DNA of 64,000 bases from Rhodospirillales bacterium 24-66-33 (GCA_002281855.1 NCHQ01000004.1:62001-126000); one strand, 5' to 3'; shown: positions 27,362 to 37,243, counted from the stretch's first letter. The notes: generated from the sequence alone by a model not told the origin. Numbers and translations: made by a program.

Positions 27362-28339
27362 ATGTCGAAGTCCATCCTGATTCACGAGAACGGCGGCCCG
27401 GAGAAGATGCAGCTCGAGGACGTCGAGGTCGGCAAGCCCGGTCCCGGCCAGGTCAAGCTGCGTCACACGGCCATCGGCCTGAATTTCATCGACGTCTACA
27501 CGCGGTCCGGCCTCTATCAGACGCCGCTGCCCAACGCGGTCGGTCGCGAGGCCGCCGGCGTGATCGTCGAGGTCGGCCCCCGGGTGAAGGACTTCAAGAA
27601 GGGCGACCGCGTCGCCTATTGCGGCGTGCTGGGCGCCTACTGCGAAGAACGCCTGATGGGCGTCGACCAGCTCGTGAAGGTGCCGAAAGGCGTGAGCGAC
27701 GAGCAGGCGGCCGCGATCATGCTCAAGGGCATGACCACCGAGTATCTCGTCGACCGGACCGCCAAGGCCTGGCTCAAGAAGGGCGACACGATCCTGTTCC
27801 ACGCCGCCGCCGGCGGCGTCGGACTGCTGTTCGGCCAGTGGGCCAAGGCGCGCGGCTACAAGGTGATCGGCACGACCTCGTCGCCCGAGAAGGCCGCCCT
27901 CGCCAAGAAGAACGGCTACAAGTGGGTGATCGACTATACCAAGCAGGACATCGTGGCCGAGGTGAAGAAGATCACCAAGAACAAGGGCGTCCCCGTGGTG
28001 TTCGACGGCGTCGGCAAGGATACCTGGGCGGCCTCGCTCGACTGCCTGCAGCCGCGCGGCCTGATGGTCTCCTTCGGCAATGCCTCGGGTGCCGTGGCGC
28101 CGGTGCCGATCGGCGTCCTCAACGCCAAGGGCTCGCTCTACGTCACGCGCCCCAGCCTCGCCGCCTACACCGCCACGCGCGCCGACCTCGAGGCCAGCGC
28201 CCGCTCGCTTTTCAAGATGGTGAAGAGCGGCAAGGTGAAGATCTCGATCGACCAGCACTATCCGCTGGCCGAGGCCGCGCAGGCCCATATCGACCTGGAG
28301 GGCCGCAAGACCACAGGCCAGACCGTCCTGGTGCCCTAG
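27362..28339 (+). CDS. NADPH:quinone oxidoreductase, zeta-crystallin type
   Basis: 325 residues from ATG 27362. It is an MDR-fold protein without the structural zinc: GLNFIDVYTRSGLYQTPLPN is the quinone oxidoreductase signature. The NADPH site is HAAAGGVGLLFGQWAKARGY. E. coli Qor is about this length and reduces quinones by one electron. It is divergent from the sugar dehydrogenase, 113 bp away. An inverted repeat pair separates it from coaE. Confidence 0.92.
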   Translation: MSKSILIHENGGPEKMQLEDVEVGKPGPGQVKLRHTAIGLNFIDVYTRSGLYQTPLPNAVGREAAGVIVEVGPRVKDFKKGDRVAYCGVLGAYCEERLMGVDQLVKVPKGVSDEQAAAIMLKGMTTEYLVDRTAKAWLKKGDTILFHAAAGGVGLLFGQWAKARGYKVIGTTSSPEKAALAKKNGYKWVIDYTKQDIVAEVKKITKNKGVPVVFDGVGKDTWAASLDCLQPRGLMVSFGNASGAVAPVPIGVLNAKGSLYVTRPSLAAYTATRADLEASARSLFKMVKSGKVKISIDQHYPLAEAAQAHIDLEGRKTTGQTVLVP

Positions 28340-28350
28340 CGCCCACAAAG

Positions 28351-28483
28351 CCTCACCCTGAGGAGCGCTCCGCAAGGAGCGCGTCTCGTCGCGCGGAGTA
28401 ACCTCCGCGCTGGGGTGGGCACGAGCACCATGACTGTTGCCCATCCTTCGAGACGGCCGCTGCGCGGCCTCCTCAGGATGAGG
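28351..28483. repeat. Two inverted copies of an intergenic palindromic repeat
   Basis: The unit at 28351-28388 starts CCTCACCCTGAGGAGC and ends GCGTCTCG. The unit at 28441-28483 is its inverted relative, reading CCTCATCCTGAGGAGGCC to GTCTCGAAGGATG on the minus strand. Each has its own internal hairpin. This type of repeat is widespread in Rhizobiales and relatives. It fills the gap between the quinone oxidoreductase and coaE. Confidence 0.75.
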
Positions 28484-28517
28484 GAGGCGAGGGGAACTTG
28501 AGGCGGAAAGACTCTAG

Positions 28518-29180
28518 ATGGTTATCGTCGGGCTGACCGGCTCGATCGGCATGGGCAAGTCGACCGCAGCGAAGATGCTGCGGGAGATGGGCGTGCCCGT
28601 GTACGACGCCGATGCTGCCGTGCACACGCTTCAGGCGCCGGGCGGCGCGGCGCTGCCCGGCATCGAGGTAGCGTTTCCCGGCGTCGTGAAGGCGGGGGTG
28701 CTCGACCGTCAGGCGCTGGGCGCCCGCGTCTTCGGCAACAAGGACGCGCTGCGGCGGCTTGAGGCAATCGTGCATCCGCTCGTCCACCGCATGCAGCGCG
28801 CGTTCCTGCGGCGGGCCGCCCTCGCGGGCGAGACGCTGGTCGTGCTCGATATCCCTCTGCTGTTCGAGGGGATGGGCGAGCGCCGCGTCGACGCCACGCT
28901 GGTGGTCAGCGCGCCTGCCTTCCTGCAGCGCCGGCGTGTCATGGCCCGCCCGGGCATGACGGCGGAGAAATTCGAAGGAATCCTGCGGCAGCAGGTGCCG
29001 GACTCGCTGAAGCGGCGCAAGGCCAGCATCGTCATCCCGACCGGCATGGGCCTCGCGCCGACGCGGGCCGCCCTGCGTGAGGCCGTGGCCGAGTTGCGCG
29101 GGCTGCGCGGAGAGTTCTGGCCGCCCAATCCGTGGCGGGAGAAATTCACAGCCCAGCTCGCGCGCGCGCGTCGCAAGTAG
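28518..29180 (+). CDS. coaE: Dephospho-CoA kinase
   Basis: 220 residues. Walker A is GLTGSIGMGKSTAAKML; VYDADAAVHTL is the substrate Asp motif and VLDIPLLFEGMGERRVD the DIPLLFE signature. The expected lid sequence (R-x-x-x-R around FLQRRRVMARPGMT) is present. It performs the last step of coenzyme A synthesis, phosphorylating dephospho-CoA. It precedes dnaQ in the usual alphaproteobacterial order, and the window also has coaBC. Confidence 0.95.
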   Translation: MVIVGLTGSIGMGKSTAAKMLREMGVPVYDADAAVHTLQAPGGAALPGIEVAFPGVVKAGVLDRQALGARVFGNKDALRRLEAIVHPLVHRMQRAFLRRAALAGETLVVLDIPLLFEGMGERRVDATLVVSAPAFLQRRRVMARPGMTAEKFEGILRQQVPDSLKRRKASIVIPTGMGLAPTRAALREAVAELRGLRGEFWPPNPWREKFTAQLARARRK

Positions 29181-29205
29181 GCTCGCCTCGGGCTACAAGA
29201 CCGGG

Positions 29206-29885
<680 letters not shown>

Positions 29886-29889
<4 letters not shown>

Positions 29890-30407
29890 GCGTGGCCGAC
29901 CGGACCGGCGGGCATGCCGGGCGCCTGGCCGCCGTTGGCCTCGAGCTGCTGGCGGTAGAGCGCTACGAAATCGACCGGTGCGATGTTGAGCGGCGGGAAG
30001 CCCGCCTCACGCGTGGCATTGGCCACGATGGCACGCGCGAACGGGAAGAGCAGACGCGGCGTCTCGATGAAGAGCATCGGGCCGAAAGCCTCCTGCGGAA
30101 TATCGCCTAGCGTGACGGTGCCGCCATAGACCAGCTCGAGCATGAACAGCGGCTCTTTCTCCGGCGTATGCGCGGAGGCCTCGACCGTGAGCGACACTTC
30201 GAAGGTCTTGGCGTCGAACTGACGATTGGCGACCTGCACGTTCAGCGTGAGCTGCGGCTGCGTCTGCTCGATCAGGCTCTGCGGCGCGCGCGGGTTCTCG
30301 AAGCTGAAATCCTTGATGTACTGGCCGTGCATCGTAAGGGGGGCGGCGGGACCGGCCTGGGCGGTCTGGCCGGCGGGCGGGGCGGACGGCGGAGGGGTAG
30401 TCGTCAT
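29886..30407 (-). CDS. secB: Protein-export chaperone SecB
   Basis: 173 residues from ATG 30407. A Pro/Ala-rich N-terminus of about 25 residues precedes the SecB core: YIKDFSFENPRAPQSL, the acidic patch and FPPLNIAPVDFVALYRQQ. SecB keeps precursor proteins unfolded and hands them to SecA. It is convergent with dnaQ, a conserved alphaproteobacterial arrangement. Confidence 0.95.
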
Positions 30408-30570
30408 GGCGCTCTTTCCAGTCGTCTTGGACAAAAGTTTGCTGCGGCGCGGCGGTACCATGCAGGGCTGCACTGCACAAGCTGGGGGCACCAGGGGGCG
30501 CCGGCCGATTGCCAAGACACGGGGCAGCAGTGAAAATACCGTCCCCGATATTTGCACGCCTCGGCCTCCA

Positions 30571-31386
30571 ATGATTCGCAGTTCTTCACGCCCCCTGATC
30601 GGTGTTTCCGCCTGCCTCAAGGAGAACGGGCGGGGCGGCTGGCATCACACGGTCGGCGAGAAATACGTCCAGGCGGCGCTCCGTGCCGTCGGCGGCCTGC
30701 CCGTCCTGATCCCCGCCATCGGCCCGGAATTCGACGACGAGCCCGGCTTCATCCAAGCCATGGACCGCCTGCTCGACAGTCTCGACGGCGTGTTGCTGAC
30801 CGGCAGCCCTTCCAATGTCGAGCCGCATCACTATGGCAAGGAGAGCCGCGAGGGCACGCTGCACGATTCCGCCCGCGATTCGACGACACTGCCGCTGATC
30901 CGGCACACGATCGACCGCGGCGTACCCCTGTTCGCGATCTGCCGCGGCCTGCAGGAGGTCAATGTCGCGCTGGGCGGCTCGCTTCATCAGCACGTGCACG
31001 AGGTCGAGGGACGGCGCGATCACCGCTCGCCCAAGTCTCCCGATATGGACGTGAACTATGCGCCGGCGCACGACATCGACATCGCCGAAGGCGGGATGCT
31101 GCAGAACCTGCTGGGGACCCGCCGCGTGAAGGTGAATTCGCTGCACGGCCAGGGCGTCGACGTGCTGGCGCCGCGCGCGCGCATCGAGGCGACCTGCTGC
31201 GAGGACGGACAGGTCGAGGCGCTGAGCGTGCCCGACGCACCGGGCTTCGTGCTCGCGCTGCAATGGCACCCCGAATACAAGGCGCTCGAGAACCCGGTCT
31301 CGATGAAGCTCTTCGATGCCTTCTCCGCCGCCTGCCGGGCGCGCCTGGCGGCGCGGTCGACACCGCTGCTGCGCGCCGCCGAGTAG
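30571..31386 (+). CDS. Gamma-glutamyl-gamma-aminobutyrate hydrolase-like class I amidotransferase (PuuD family)
   Basis: 271 residues. Peptidase C26 features: GVLLTGSPSNVEPHHYG at the oxyanion region, nucleophile Cys in PLFAICRGLQEVNVALGGS and the His-Glu of the triad in ALQWHPEYKA. PuuD cleaves gamma-glutamyl-GABA in putrescine breakdown, but no other puu gene is here. It is immediately followed by a gentisate dioxygenase gene, 7 bp away. Actual substrate is open. Confidence 0.87.
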   Translation: MIRSSSRPLIGVSACLKENGRGGWHHTVGEKYVQAALRAVGGLPVLIPAIGPEFDDEPGFIQAMDRLLDSLDGVLLTGSPSNVEPHHYGKESREGTLHDSARDSTTLPLIRHTIDRGVPLFAICRGLQEVNVALGGSLHQHVHEVEGRRDHRSPKSPDMDVNYAPAHDIDIAEGGMLQNLLGTRRVKVNSLHGQGVDVLAPRARIEATCCEDGQVEALSVPDAPGFVLALQWHPEYKALENPVSMKLFDAFSAACRARLAARSTPLLRAAE

Positions 31387-31393
31387 GCACTCA

Positions 31394-32437
31394 GTGTCCT
31401 CGCCGACCACGGGCAACAACGCGCGGCGCGACTTCTACGAGCGCATCGGCGGGCTTTCGATGGCGCCGCTCTGGGAATCGCTGCACCAGCTCGTGCCGCC
31501 CCGGCCCGCGCCGAAGTACCAGGCCGCGCATTGGGACTACGACAAGGTGCGGCCCTTCCTGATGGAGTCGGGCTCCCTCATCACCGCCAAGGAAGCGGTG
31601 CGGCGGGTGCTGATCCTCGAGAATCCGGCGATGGTGGGCAGCGCCTGCATCACGCCAACCCTCTATGCCGGCCTGCAGCTCATCCTGCCGGGCGAGGTGG
31701 CGCCCAGCCATCGCCACACCCAGTCGGCCCTGCGCTTCATCGTCGAAGGCGAAGGCGCCTATACGGCGGTCGACGGTGAGCGCACGATCATGCACGAGGG
31801 CGACTTCGTCATCACCCCGACCTGGACCTGGCACGATCACGGCAACGATTCGTCCAGGCCGATGGTGTGGCTCGACGGGCTCGACATCCCGCTCGTGGCG
31901 ATGTTCAACGCCGGTTTCGCCGAAAACGGCGAGAGCGACGAGCAGGCCGTCACGACGCCACAGGGCACGTCCGATGCGAAATTCGCGAGCGGCCTCCTGC
32001 CGGTCGACTGGAAGCCGTCGCGGCAGACTTCGCCGATCTTCAACTATCCCTACGCGCGCACCCGCGAAGCGCTCGAAGGGCTGGCCCGGGCCGGCGCACC
32101 CGATCCCTGCCACGGCTACAAGCTGCGCTACGTCAATCCGGCGAACGGCGGCGCGCCGATCGCCACCATGGGCACCTTCATGCAGCTCCTGCCGAAGGGC
32201 TTTGCGACCGCACCCTATCGCAGCACCGACGGCACCGTCTTCTCGGTGGTCGAAGGCGAGGGCGAGAGCCGGATCGGCGACACGGTGATGCGCTGGAAGA
32301 AGCGCGACCATTTCGTCGTGCCCAGCTGGGCCAAGGTCGAGCACCGCGCCGACAGCGACGCCGTCCTGTTCTCCTTCTCCGATCGCCCGATCCAGGAGAA
32401 GCTCGACCTGTGGCGGGAGGATCGCGGGGGGAAGTGA
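31394..32437 (+). CDS. Gentisate 1,2-dioxygenase
   Basis: 347 residues from GTG 31394. It is a bicupin. The N-terminal cupin carries PSHRHTQSALRFIVEGEGAY, the HRHxxSAxRF iron-binding signature of gentisate dioxygenases, and the third ligand region TWTWHDHGND. The second cupin is degenerate. It splits gentisate to maleylpyruvate using Fe(II) and oxygen. Maleylpyruvate isomerase and fumarylpyruvate hydrolase are not adjacent. 1-hydroxy-2-naphthoate or salicylate dioxygenases are close alternatives. Confidence 0.87.
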   Translation: MSSPTTGNNARRDFYERIGGLSMAPLWESLHQLVPPRPAPKYQAAHWDYDKVRPFLMESGSLITAKEAVRRVLILENPAMVGSACITPTLYAGLQLILPGEVAPSHRHTQSALRFIVEGEGAYTAVDGERTIMHEGDFVITPTWTWHDHGNDSSRPMVWLDGLDIPLVAMFNAGFAENGESDEQAVTTPQGTSDAKFASGLLPVDWKPSRQTSPIFNYPYARTREALEGLARAGAPDPCHGYKLRYVNPANGGAPIATMGTFMQLLPKGFATAPYRSTDGTVFSVVEGEGESRIGDTVMRWKKRDHFVVPSWAKVEHRADSDAVLFSFSDRPIQEKLDLWREDRGGK

Positions 32438-32444
32438 GGTTAAC

Positions 32445-32532
32445 TGTCGTCCTGAGCGCAGCGAAGGACCTGACGGATCGACCGAAGCACTCCGTAGCGG
32501 ATGCGAGATCCTTCGCTGCGCTCAGGATGACA
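32445..32532. repeat. Long inverted repeat between convergent genes
   Basis: Arms TGTCGTCCTGAGCGCAGCGA and, inverted, TCGCTGCGCTCAGGATGACA at 32445-32470 and 32508-32532, almost perfect over about 24 bp. It belongs to the CCTGAGxxxxGCGAAGGA intergenic palindromes common in this group. It sits between gentisate dioxygenase and the convergent LytTR gene and can serve as a terminator. Confidence 0.72.
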
Positions 32533-32550
32533 AGAGAGAGCCGGGTTGCT

Positions 32551-33354
32551 TTACACCTCCAGCCAGCCTGCTTCCTTGACGCTGTCCCTGAAAGTCTTGC
32601 TCACCGGGACCTTCAGCCCGTTGCGCAGCACCAAGATGACGCGACCGGGCGTGCGATCGACCGAGGCGACGGCATCTGTCGCCACCCACCAGGACCGGTG
32701 GACCTGCAGCCCACGCCCAGAGGCCAGTTCGGCCAGCGCGTCGCGCAGGCGCATCAGCACCAGGTCGCTGCCCAATGCAGTGTGGATGCGGACGTAGTGG
32801 TCCTCCATTTCGAGGGCCAGCAAGTCGCGACCCAAAGCGGGCGGGATGCGGCGCAGGAAGTCGGGCAGGGCGGGCGCTGCACCCGGTTCCGCAGCGACCG
32901 GCGGGGGTAGGGCGGCCACGCGCTCGCGCTCGGCGTCGGCCTTGGCGCGCAGGCGCTGCTCGACGAACAGGCCGATCATTATCGAGACGATCACCGTCAG
33001 GAAGGCATTCTCCGGATAGAGCGTCGGCGCCAGCGACAGCGGAATGGGCCGCACGAGCCAGGAATGGACGGCGATGACTTCGAAGGTGCTGGGTACCGCC
33101 GCGAGCAGGCCGACCAGAGTCATGCGGCCGGCCACCGGCCATCGGTCGATCGGCTCGATGGTGCCGAACCAGGCGGCGAGCAGGACCACCTGGATCCAGC
33201 TCAGGCCGCCGATGATCCCGAAATGCGCCAGCCGCTGCACCAGGTCCATGCGCTGGTAGGTGCCAAACGGTCCGAGAACGGCCAGGACGACGGCAACGCC
33301 GAGCACCGGCAGCAGCTGGTACGGGAGCGATCGGACATAGGGCGATTCGCGCAT
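32551..33354 (-). CDS. LytTR-domain membrane-bound transcriptional regulator
   Basis: 267 residues from ATG 33354. The N-terminal 145 residues hold about four membrane segments. An Ala/Pro-rich linker leads to a LytTR DNA-binding domain at about 170-265 (LLALEMEDHYVRIHTALGSD, VHRSWWVATDAVASV, LKVPVSKTFRD). Membrane-anchored LytTR regulators of this type act on nearby genes. It is divergent from the membrane-domain/hydrolase fusion 119 bp away, its likely target. The signal sensed is unknown. Confidence 0.87.
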   Translation of the reverse strand: MRESPYVRSLPYQLLPVLGVAVVLAVLGPFGTYQRMDLVQRLAHFGIIGGLSWIQVVLLAAWFGTIEPIDRWPVAGRMTLVGLLAAVPSTFEVIAVHSWLVRPIPLSLAPTLYPENAFLTVIVSIMIGLFVEQRLRAKADAERERVAALPPPVAAEPGAAPALPDFLRRIPPALGRDLLALEMEDHYVRIHTALGSDLVLMRLRDALAELASGRGLQVHRSWWVATDAVASVDRTPGRVILVLRNGLKVPVSKTFRDSVKEAGWLEV

Positions 33355-33473
33355 CGTGAACGGATGAATGACGGCAGATCGCGAAAAACGCCAGCACTTC
33401 CACGCAGCGACGATGGATCGGGGTCCACTCTGCACGGAAGGTGAGGGCACCGCCGTTTCTGCCGGAGCCTCTC

Positions 33474-34964
33474 ATGTCGTCCCTGTTACAGATCCTCTTC
33501 CAGATCGTCACGAACACCCCGCTCTGGGTGTGGCCGTTGATGGTGCTCGTCGTCTGGCTGGGGGTGCTCGGCCTGCGCTCCCGGATCCTGCCGCTATGGC
33601 GGCTGGCGATCCTGCCGGTCGTCGGGCTGATCCTGTCCTTCGTCGGCATCGGCCAGGCCGTCCAGCCAGCGCTTGCCCTGGTCGCCTGGCTGGCGGCGTT
33701 GGCGGTCGCCCTGCCGCTCGGCACCCTGCTGGGTCGGCGCCGTACCGTGCGCCGCCTCGACGATGGCCGCCTCGAGATCGCCGGCGGCTGGTTCATGCTG
33801 GTCTTCGGCCTCTCGATCTTCGCCGTGCGCTACGCCCTGGGGGTCGTCTTCGGGATGGCGCCGGCTCTCAAGGCCGACCCGTCGTGGATCGCCCTGGCCG
33901 GCGGTGTCGGTGGGTTCGTGGCCGGCCTCGGCCTCGGCTGGCTGGCCGGGGTCGGCGGCCGGTCCGGCCGCTGGGTCCGGCGGGTCCGTTGGGCGCCCGC
34001 GATCTTTCTGCTGGCCGTGGCCGCGGGCTTCGGCAGTGTCATTGCCTTCAGCAGTCCTGGTGAACTGCCGCGTCTGCTCGCGGGCGATTCCCTGCCGGGC
34101 ATGTCGACCTGGAACATGGCCGAGCTTCCTCCCGTGCAGCGCGTGGTGGTGCGCGACGGTGCGCCGCTTACCTATCGCGTCTATCCGGCGCGGGCGGACC
34201 GCGCCGTCGTGCTGGTCCATGGGTCGTCGGGCACCAACATCTCGATGCACAAGTCGGCTCAGGCGCTGCAGGCCGCGGGGGCAACGGTCTATTCGATCAG
34301 CCTGCGCGGTCATGGCGGCAGCGGGATGGCGAACGGCGACACGTCGTATCGCGACCAGCTCGACGATGATCTCATGGATTTCGTAAAGGCGGTGGGCCTC
34401 ACCGATCCCAAGATCCACAAGACGCTGATCGGCTTCTCGTCCGGCGGCGGCTTCGTGCTGCGCGCGGCGAGCGGTGCCAACCGGCAGGCCTTCGATGCCT
34501 ATCTCGCGATCTCGCCCTTCATTGCGCAGGACTCACCCACCACGCGGCCGGCTTCCGGCGGCTGGGCGAGCGTGGCGGTGCCGCGCGTGGTCGCGCTCAC
34601 GATCCTCGATGGCTTCGGCCTGCCGTGGTTCCAGGGACTGCCGGTCGTGCGCTTTGCCACCGCGTCGGGGCCGAGCGAGACTCGCACGCCGGTCTATTCC
34701 TTCCGGCTCGCCGCCGGCCTTCAGCTCAGCCGCGGTTGGCGGAGCGAGATCGCGCGCATCGACCGGCCCACCATCGTCGCCGTCGGGGCGGACGACGAAT
34801 TGTTTCGCGCCGAGCTGTACGCGCCGCTGCTCAAGGAACTCAATCCGCGTATTTCGGTGGAGGTCGTGCCGGGCCTCGGCCATCTCGACATGATCGCGCA
34901 ACAAAGGGCCTGCGCAGCTGTCGCCTCTCTCTGGCGGCAGCTCTCAGGCGAGAGCGGGACCTGA
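33474..34964 (+). CDS. DUF6622-like membrane domain fused to alpha/beta hydrolase
   Basis: 496 residues from ATG 33474. Residues 1-165 are a multi-spanning membrane domain (TNTPLWVWPLMVLVVWLGV, GGWFMLVFGLSIFAVRYALG) resembling small standalone DUF6622 proteins. A further membrane segment at about 175-192 is followed by an alpha/beta hydrolase at about 215-490 with VVLVHGSSGTN, nucleophile elbow IGFSSGGG, VGADDELFRAELY and GLGHLD. The hydrolase faces one side of the membrane. Both halves are usually separate genes, so this is a fusion in one uninterrupted frame. Divergent from LytTR. Substrate unknown. Confidence 0.75.
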   Translation: MSSLLQILFQIVTNTPLWVWPLMVLVVWLGVLGLRSRILPLWRLAILPVVGLILSFVGIGQAVQPALALVAWLAALAVALPLGTLLGRRRTVRRLDDGRLEIAGGWFMLVFGLSIFAVRYALGVVFGMAPALKADPSWIALAGGVGGFVAGLGLGWLAGVGGRSGRWVRRVRWAPAIFLLAVAAGFGSVIAFSSPGELPRLLAGDSLPGMSTWNMAELPPVQRVVVRDGAPLTYRVYPARADRAVVLVHGSSGTNISMHKSAQALQAAGATVYSISLRGHGGSGMANGDTSYRDQLDDDLMDFVKAVGLTDPKIHKTLIGFSSGGGFVLRAASGANRQAFDAYLAISPFIAQDSPTTRPASGGWASVAVPRVVALTILDGFGLPWFQGLPVVRFATASGPSETRTPVYSFRLAAGLQLSRGWRSEIARIDRPTIVAVGADDELFRAELYAPLLKELNPRISVEVVPGLGHLDMIAQQRACAAVASLWRQLSGESGT

Positions 34965-34969
34965 GGCCA

Positions 34970-35359
34970 TCAGGCGACGCGCTTCTTCTGTGCCGCCACG
35001 GAACCGGCGCACTGGTCGGGCGGCAGCGGCCGAAGCTGGGTGTCGTAGGCGTCGGCGAATTCGGCGCGGAACGGCTGCCCGTCGCGCTGGTACATCGAGA
35101 TGAAGAGGGTGCAGGCGTCCGACTTGTAGCGCAGCACGCGGGCCGTTCCGTCCTTGCGATCGAGCTGCGGTGCGCCGAACAGGGCGACCAGTTGGGCCTC
35201 GTCGAGACCCTTGATGCGCTCCGCAGGGATCGGCGAGCCGGCGTTGCGCGAGCTGAAGACGCCTTTCTCCCCGGCGCCGAGCGAATATTCCTGGGTGCCG
35301 CCCGTCTGGCAGCCACCCAGCAGAAGGATGGCCGCGAGTGCCCCAAATGCAGATCTCAT
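34970..35359 (-). CDS. Predicted lipoprotein, function unknown
   Basis: 129 residues. The N-terminus MRSAFGALAAILLLGGC is a lipoprotein signal with a Cys17 lipobox. The rest has IPAERIKGLDEAQLVALFGA, which resembles the BamE/OmlA-type small domain, and LRYKSDACTLFISMY. I do not recognise a specific family. It ends 5 bp from the convergent hydrolase fusion and follows the EI24 gene by 9 bp, so it is probably read with that gene. Confidence 0.7.
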   Translation of the reverse strand: MRSAFGALAAILLLGGCQTGGTQEYSLGAGEKGVFSSRNAGSPIPAERIKGLDEAQLVALFGAPQLDRKDGTARVLRYKSDACTLFISMYQRDGQPFRAEFADAYDTQLRPLPPDQCAGSVAAQKKRVA

Positions 35360-35368
35360 GGACTTACT

Positions 35369-36064
35369 CTAACGCGGCCCGGTCGGCCGGTTAAGGGGTG
35401 GCTTCAGCGACTGGGCGATGTGCACCATCATCGCCATGCCAAGCACCGGGACGATCAGGTTCAGGATCGGGATGGTGCCCAGGAAGACGATGAGGATGCC
35501 GGTGAGCCAGAGGGTTCCGACATTGGCCTTGCGCCAGGCTTTGACCTCCGCCGGATCGCGCCGGCGCAGCGCGACCTGCTCGTAGTATTCGCGCGCCGCC
35601 AGCCAGCCGTTGACGCCGTAGAACAGGATGGCGCCCAGCCCGGCGACGAACAGCGCCACTACATAGAAGGGCAGCATCACGAGATTGATCGCGAGCAGCG
35701 TAAACAGGAACACGATGCCCGACCACAGCCCGGTCCACAGCGGGATGCCGCGCGCCGGCCCCAGCTGCGGATAGTGCCGTGCTTCGACGATGTCGGCGAT
35801 CCGCTCCATGAAGACGGAGATGACGATGCCGAAGCTCGCCGGAAACAGCATCAGCGCCAGGACGGCGACCGCGCCGCCGCCCAGCCAGCGGATCGTCTCG
35901 TTCACCCACGACCACTCAAAGGTCGCAAAGGACTGCAGCGCCCACCAGGCCAGTACGCCCAGCGCGATCTGCAGCACCAGCGACAGCGCCAGCGACTGCC
36001 AGACGATGACGCGCAGCTTGGGATCGCCCAGCTGCTGCACCGCAAGTTCGAAGGCACGGATCAT
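35369..36064 (-). CDS. EI24-domain membrane protein (CysZ-like)
   Basis: 231 residues with about six hydrophobic segments. LFPASFGIVISVFMERIADI and NGWLAAREYYEQVALRR with the late helix VGTLWLTGILIVFLGTIPI fit the EI24/CysZ family. CysZ imports sulfate, but most alphaproteobacterial EI24 proteins have no proven role. It follows the CoA-transferase gene by 24 bp and precedes the lipoprotein gene. Confidence 0.8.
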   Translation of the reverse strand: MIRAFELAVQQLGDPKLRVIVWQSLALSLVLQIALGVLAWWALQSFATFEWSWVNETIRWLGGGAVAVLALMLFPASFGIVISVFMERIADIVEARHYPQLGPARGIPLWTGLWSGIVFLFTLLAINLVMLPFYVVALFVAGLGAILFYGVNGWLAAREYYEQVALRRRDPAEVKAWRKANVGTLWLTGILIVFLGTIPILNLIVPVLGMAMMVHIAQSLKPPLNRPTGPR

Positions 36065-36088
36065 GGGTGGCCCATCAAGCTGGTGACA

Positions 36089-37243
36089 TCAGGCCTGCGG
36101 GCCGACGACGCCGGTGGCCTTGAGCTCCTCGATCTCCTTGGCGGAGAAACCACGCTCGCCGAGGATCTCGTCGGTGTGCTGGCCGCGCCTGGCCGCGGGG
36201 CCCTTCACGCCTTCCTTGGTGCGCGAGAAGCGCGGCGCGGCGGCAGGCTGCGGGAAGCCGGCCACGTCGACATAGGCGTTGCGCGCCTTGGCGTGCGGGT
36301 GATGCGGCGCTTCCTTCATGGTCAGCACCGGCGCAAAGCAGATATCCGTGCCTTCCATGATCGCGCACCATTCGTCGCGCGTCCTGGTCTTGAAGATGGT
36401 GCCCAGCCGGTCCTTGAGCTGTCCCCAGGCCTTGCGATCCATCTGCGCCGGCAGTGGCTCGTCCTTCAGGCCGGTCTTCTCGAGCAGCAGCGCATAGAAC
36501 TGCGGCTCGATCGAGCCAATGGAGACGTGCTTGCCGTCCTTGGTCTCGTAGGTGCCGTAGAAGTGTGCGCCGCCGTCCAGCAGGTTGCCCTCGCGCTCTT
36601 CGGCGTTCCACAGGCCGGCGCCGGTCATGCCATAGAGCGCGCCCAGCAGCAGTGCCGTTCCATCGACCATGGCGGCGTCGACCACCTGGCCCTTGCCGGA
36701 GCGCTGCGACTCGAGCAGGCCGCATACCATGCCGAAGGCCAGCAGCATGCCGCCGCCGCCGAAATCGCCCACCAGGTTGAGGGGCGGCACAGGCTTGTCC
36801 TTGCCGCCGATCGCATGCAGCGCACCGGTCAGCGCGATGTAGTTGATGTCGTGGCCGGCCACCTTGGCCAGAGGGCCGTCCTGGCCCCAGCCGGTCATCC
36901 GGCCATAGACCAGCTTCGGGTTACGCGCGAGGCAGACGTCCGGCCCGAGGCCCAGCCGCTCGGCGACGCCGGGACGGAACGGCTCGGTCATGCCGTCGGC
37001 CTTTTCGATCAGGCGCAGCACGACTTCGACGCCCGCCTTGCTCTGCAGATCGACGGAGACCGACCGGCGGCTCCTGTTGTGCACCGCGAACTTGGGGTCG
37101 GCCAACCGGTCCATGACGTGCGCCTTGGTACGGTCGACCCGGATCACGTCGGCCCCCATGTCGCCCAGCATCATCGAGCACATCGGGCCCGGACCGATCC
37201 CGGCCAGCTCGACGATCGTCAGTCCAGTGAGCGGACCCGCCAT
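36089..37243 (-). CDS. CaiB/BaiF-family CoA transferase (alpha-methylacyl-CoA racemase-like)
   Basis: 384 residues. The class III CoA-transferase signatures are LTGLTIVELAGIGPGPMCSM at the N-terminus, KAHVMDRLADPKFAVHNRSRR and GWGQDGPLAKVAGHDINYIA. VGDFGGGGMLLAFGMV with its Asp is the catalytic region shared with alpha-methylacyl-CoA racemases, to which it looks closest. These enzymes epimerise 2-methylacyl-CoAs or swap CoA between acids. The start is 20 bp from an AGCGTTC/GAACGCT dyad. Confidence 0.87.
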   Translation of the reverse strand: MAGPLTGLTIVELAGIGPGPMCSMMLGDMGADVIRVDRTKAHVMDRLADPKFAVHNRSRRSVSVDLQSKAGVEVVLRLIEKADGMTEPFRPGVAERLGLGPDVCLARNPKLVYGRMTGWGQDGPLAKVAGHDINYIALTGALHAIGGKDKPVPPLNLVGDFGGGGMLLAFGMVCGLLESQRSGKGQVVDAAMVDGTALLLGALYGMTGAGLWNAEEREGNLLDGGAHFYGTYETKDGKHVSIGSIEPQFYALLLEKTGLKDEPLPAQMDRKAWGQLKDRLGTIFKTRTRDEWCAIMEGTDICFAPVLTMKEAPHHPHAKARNAYVDVAGFPQPAAAPRFSRTKEGVKGPAARRGQHTDEILGERGFSAKEIEELKATGVVGPQA

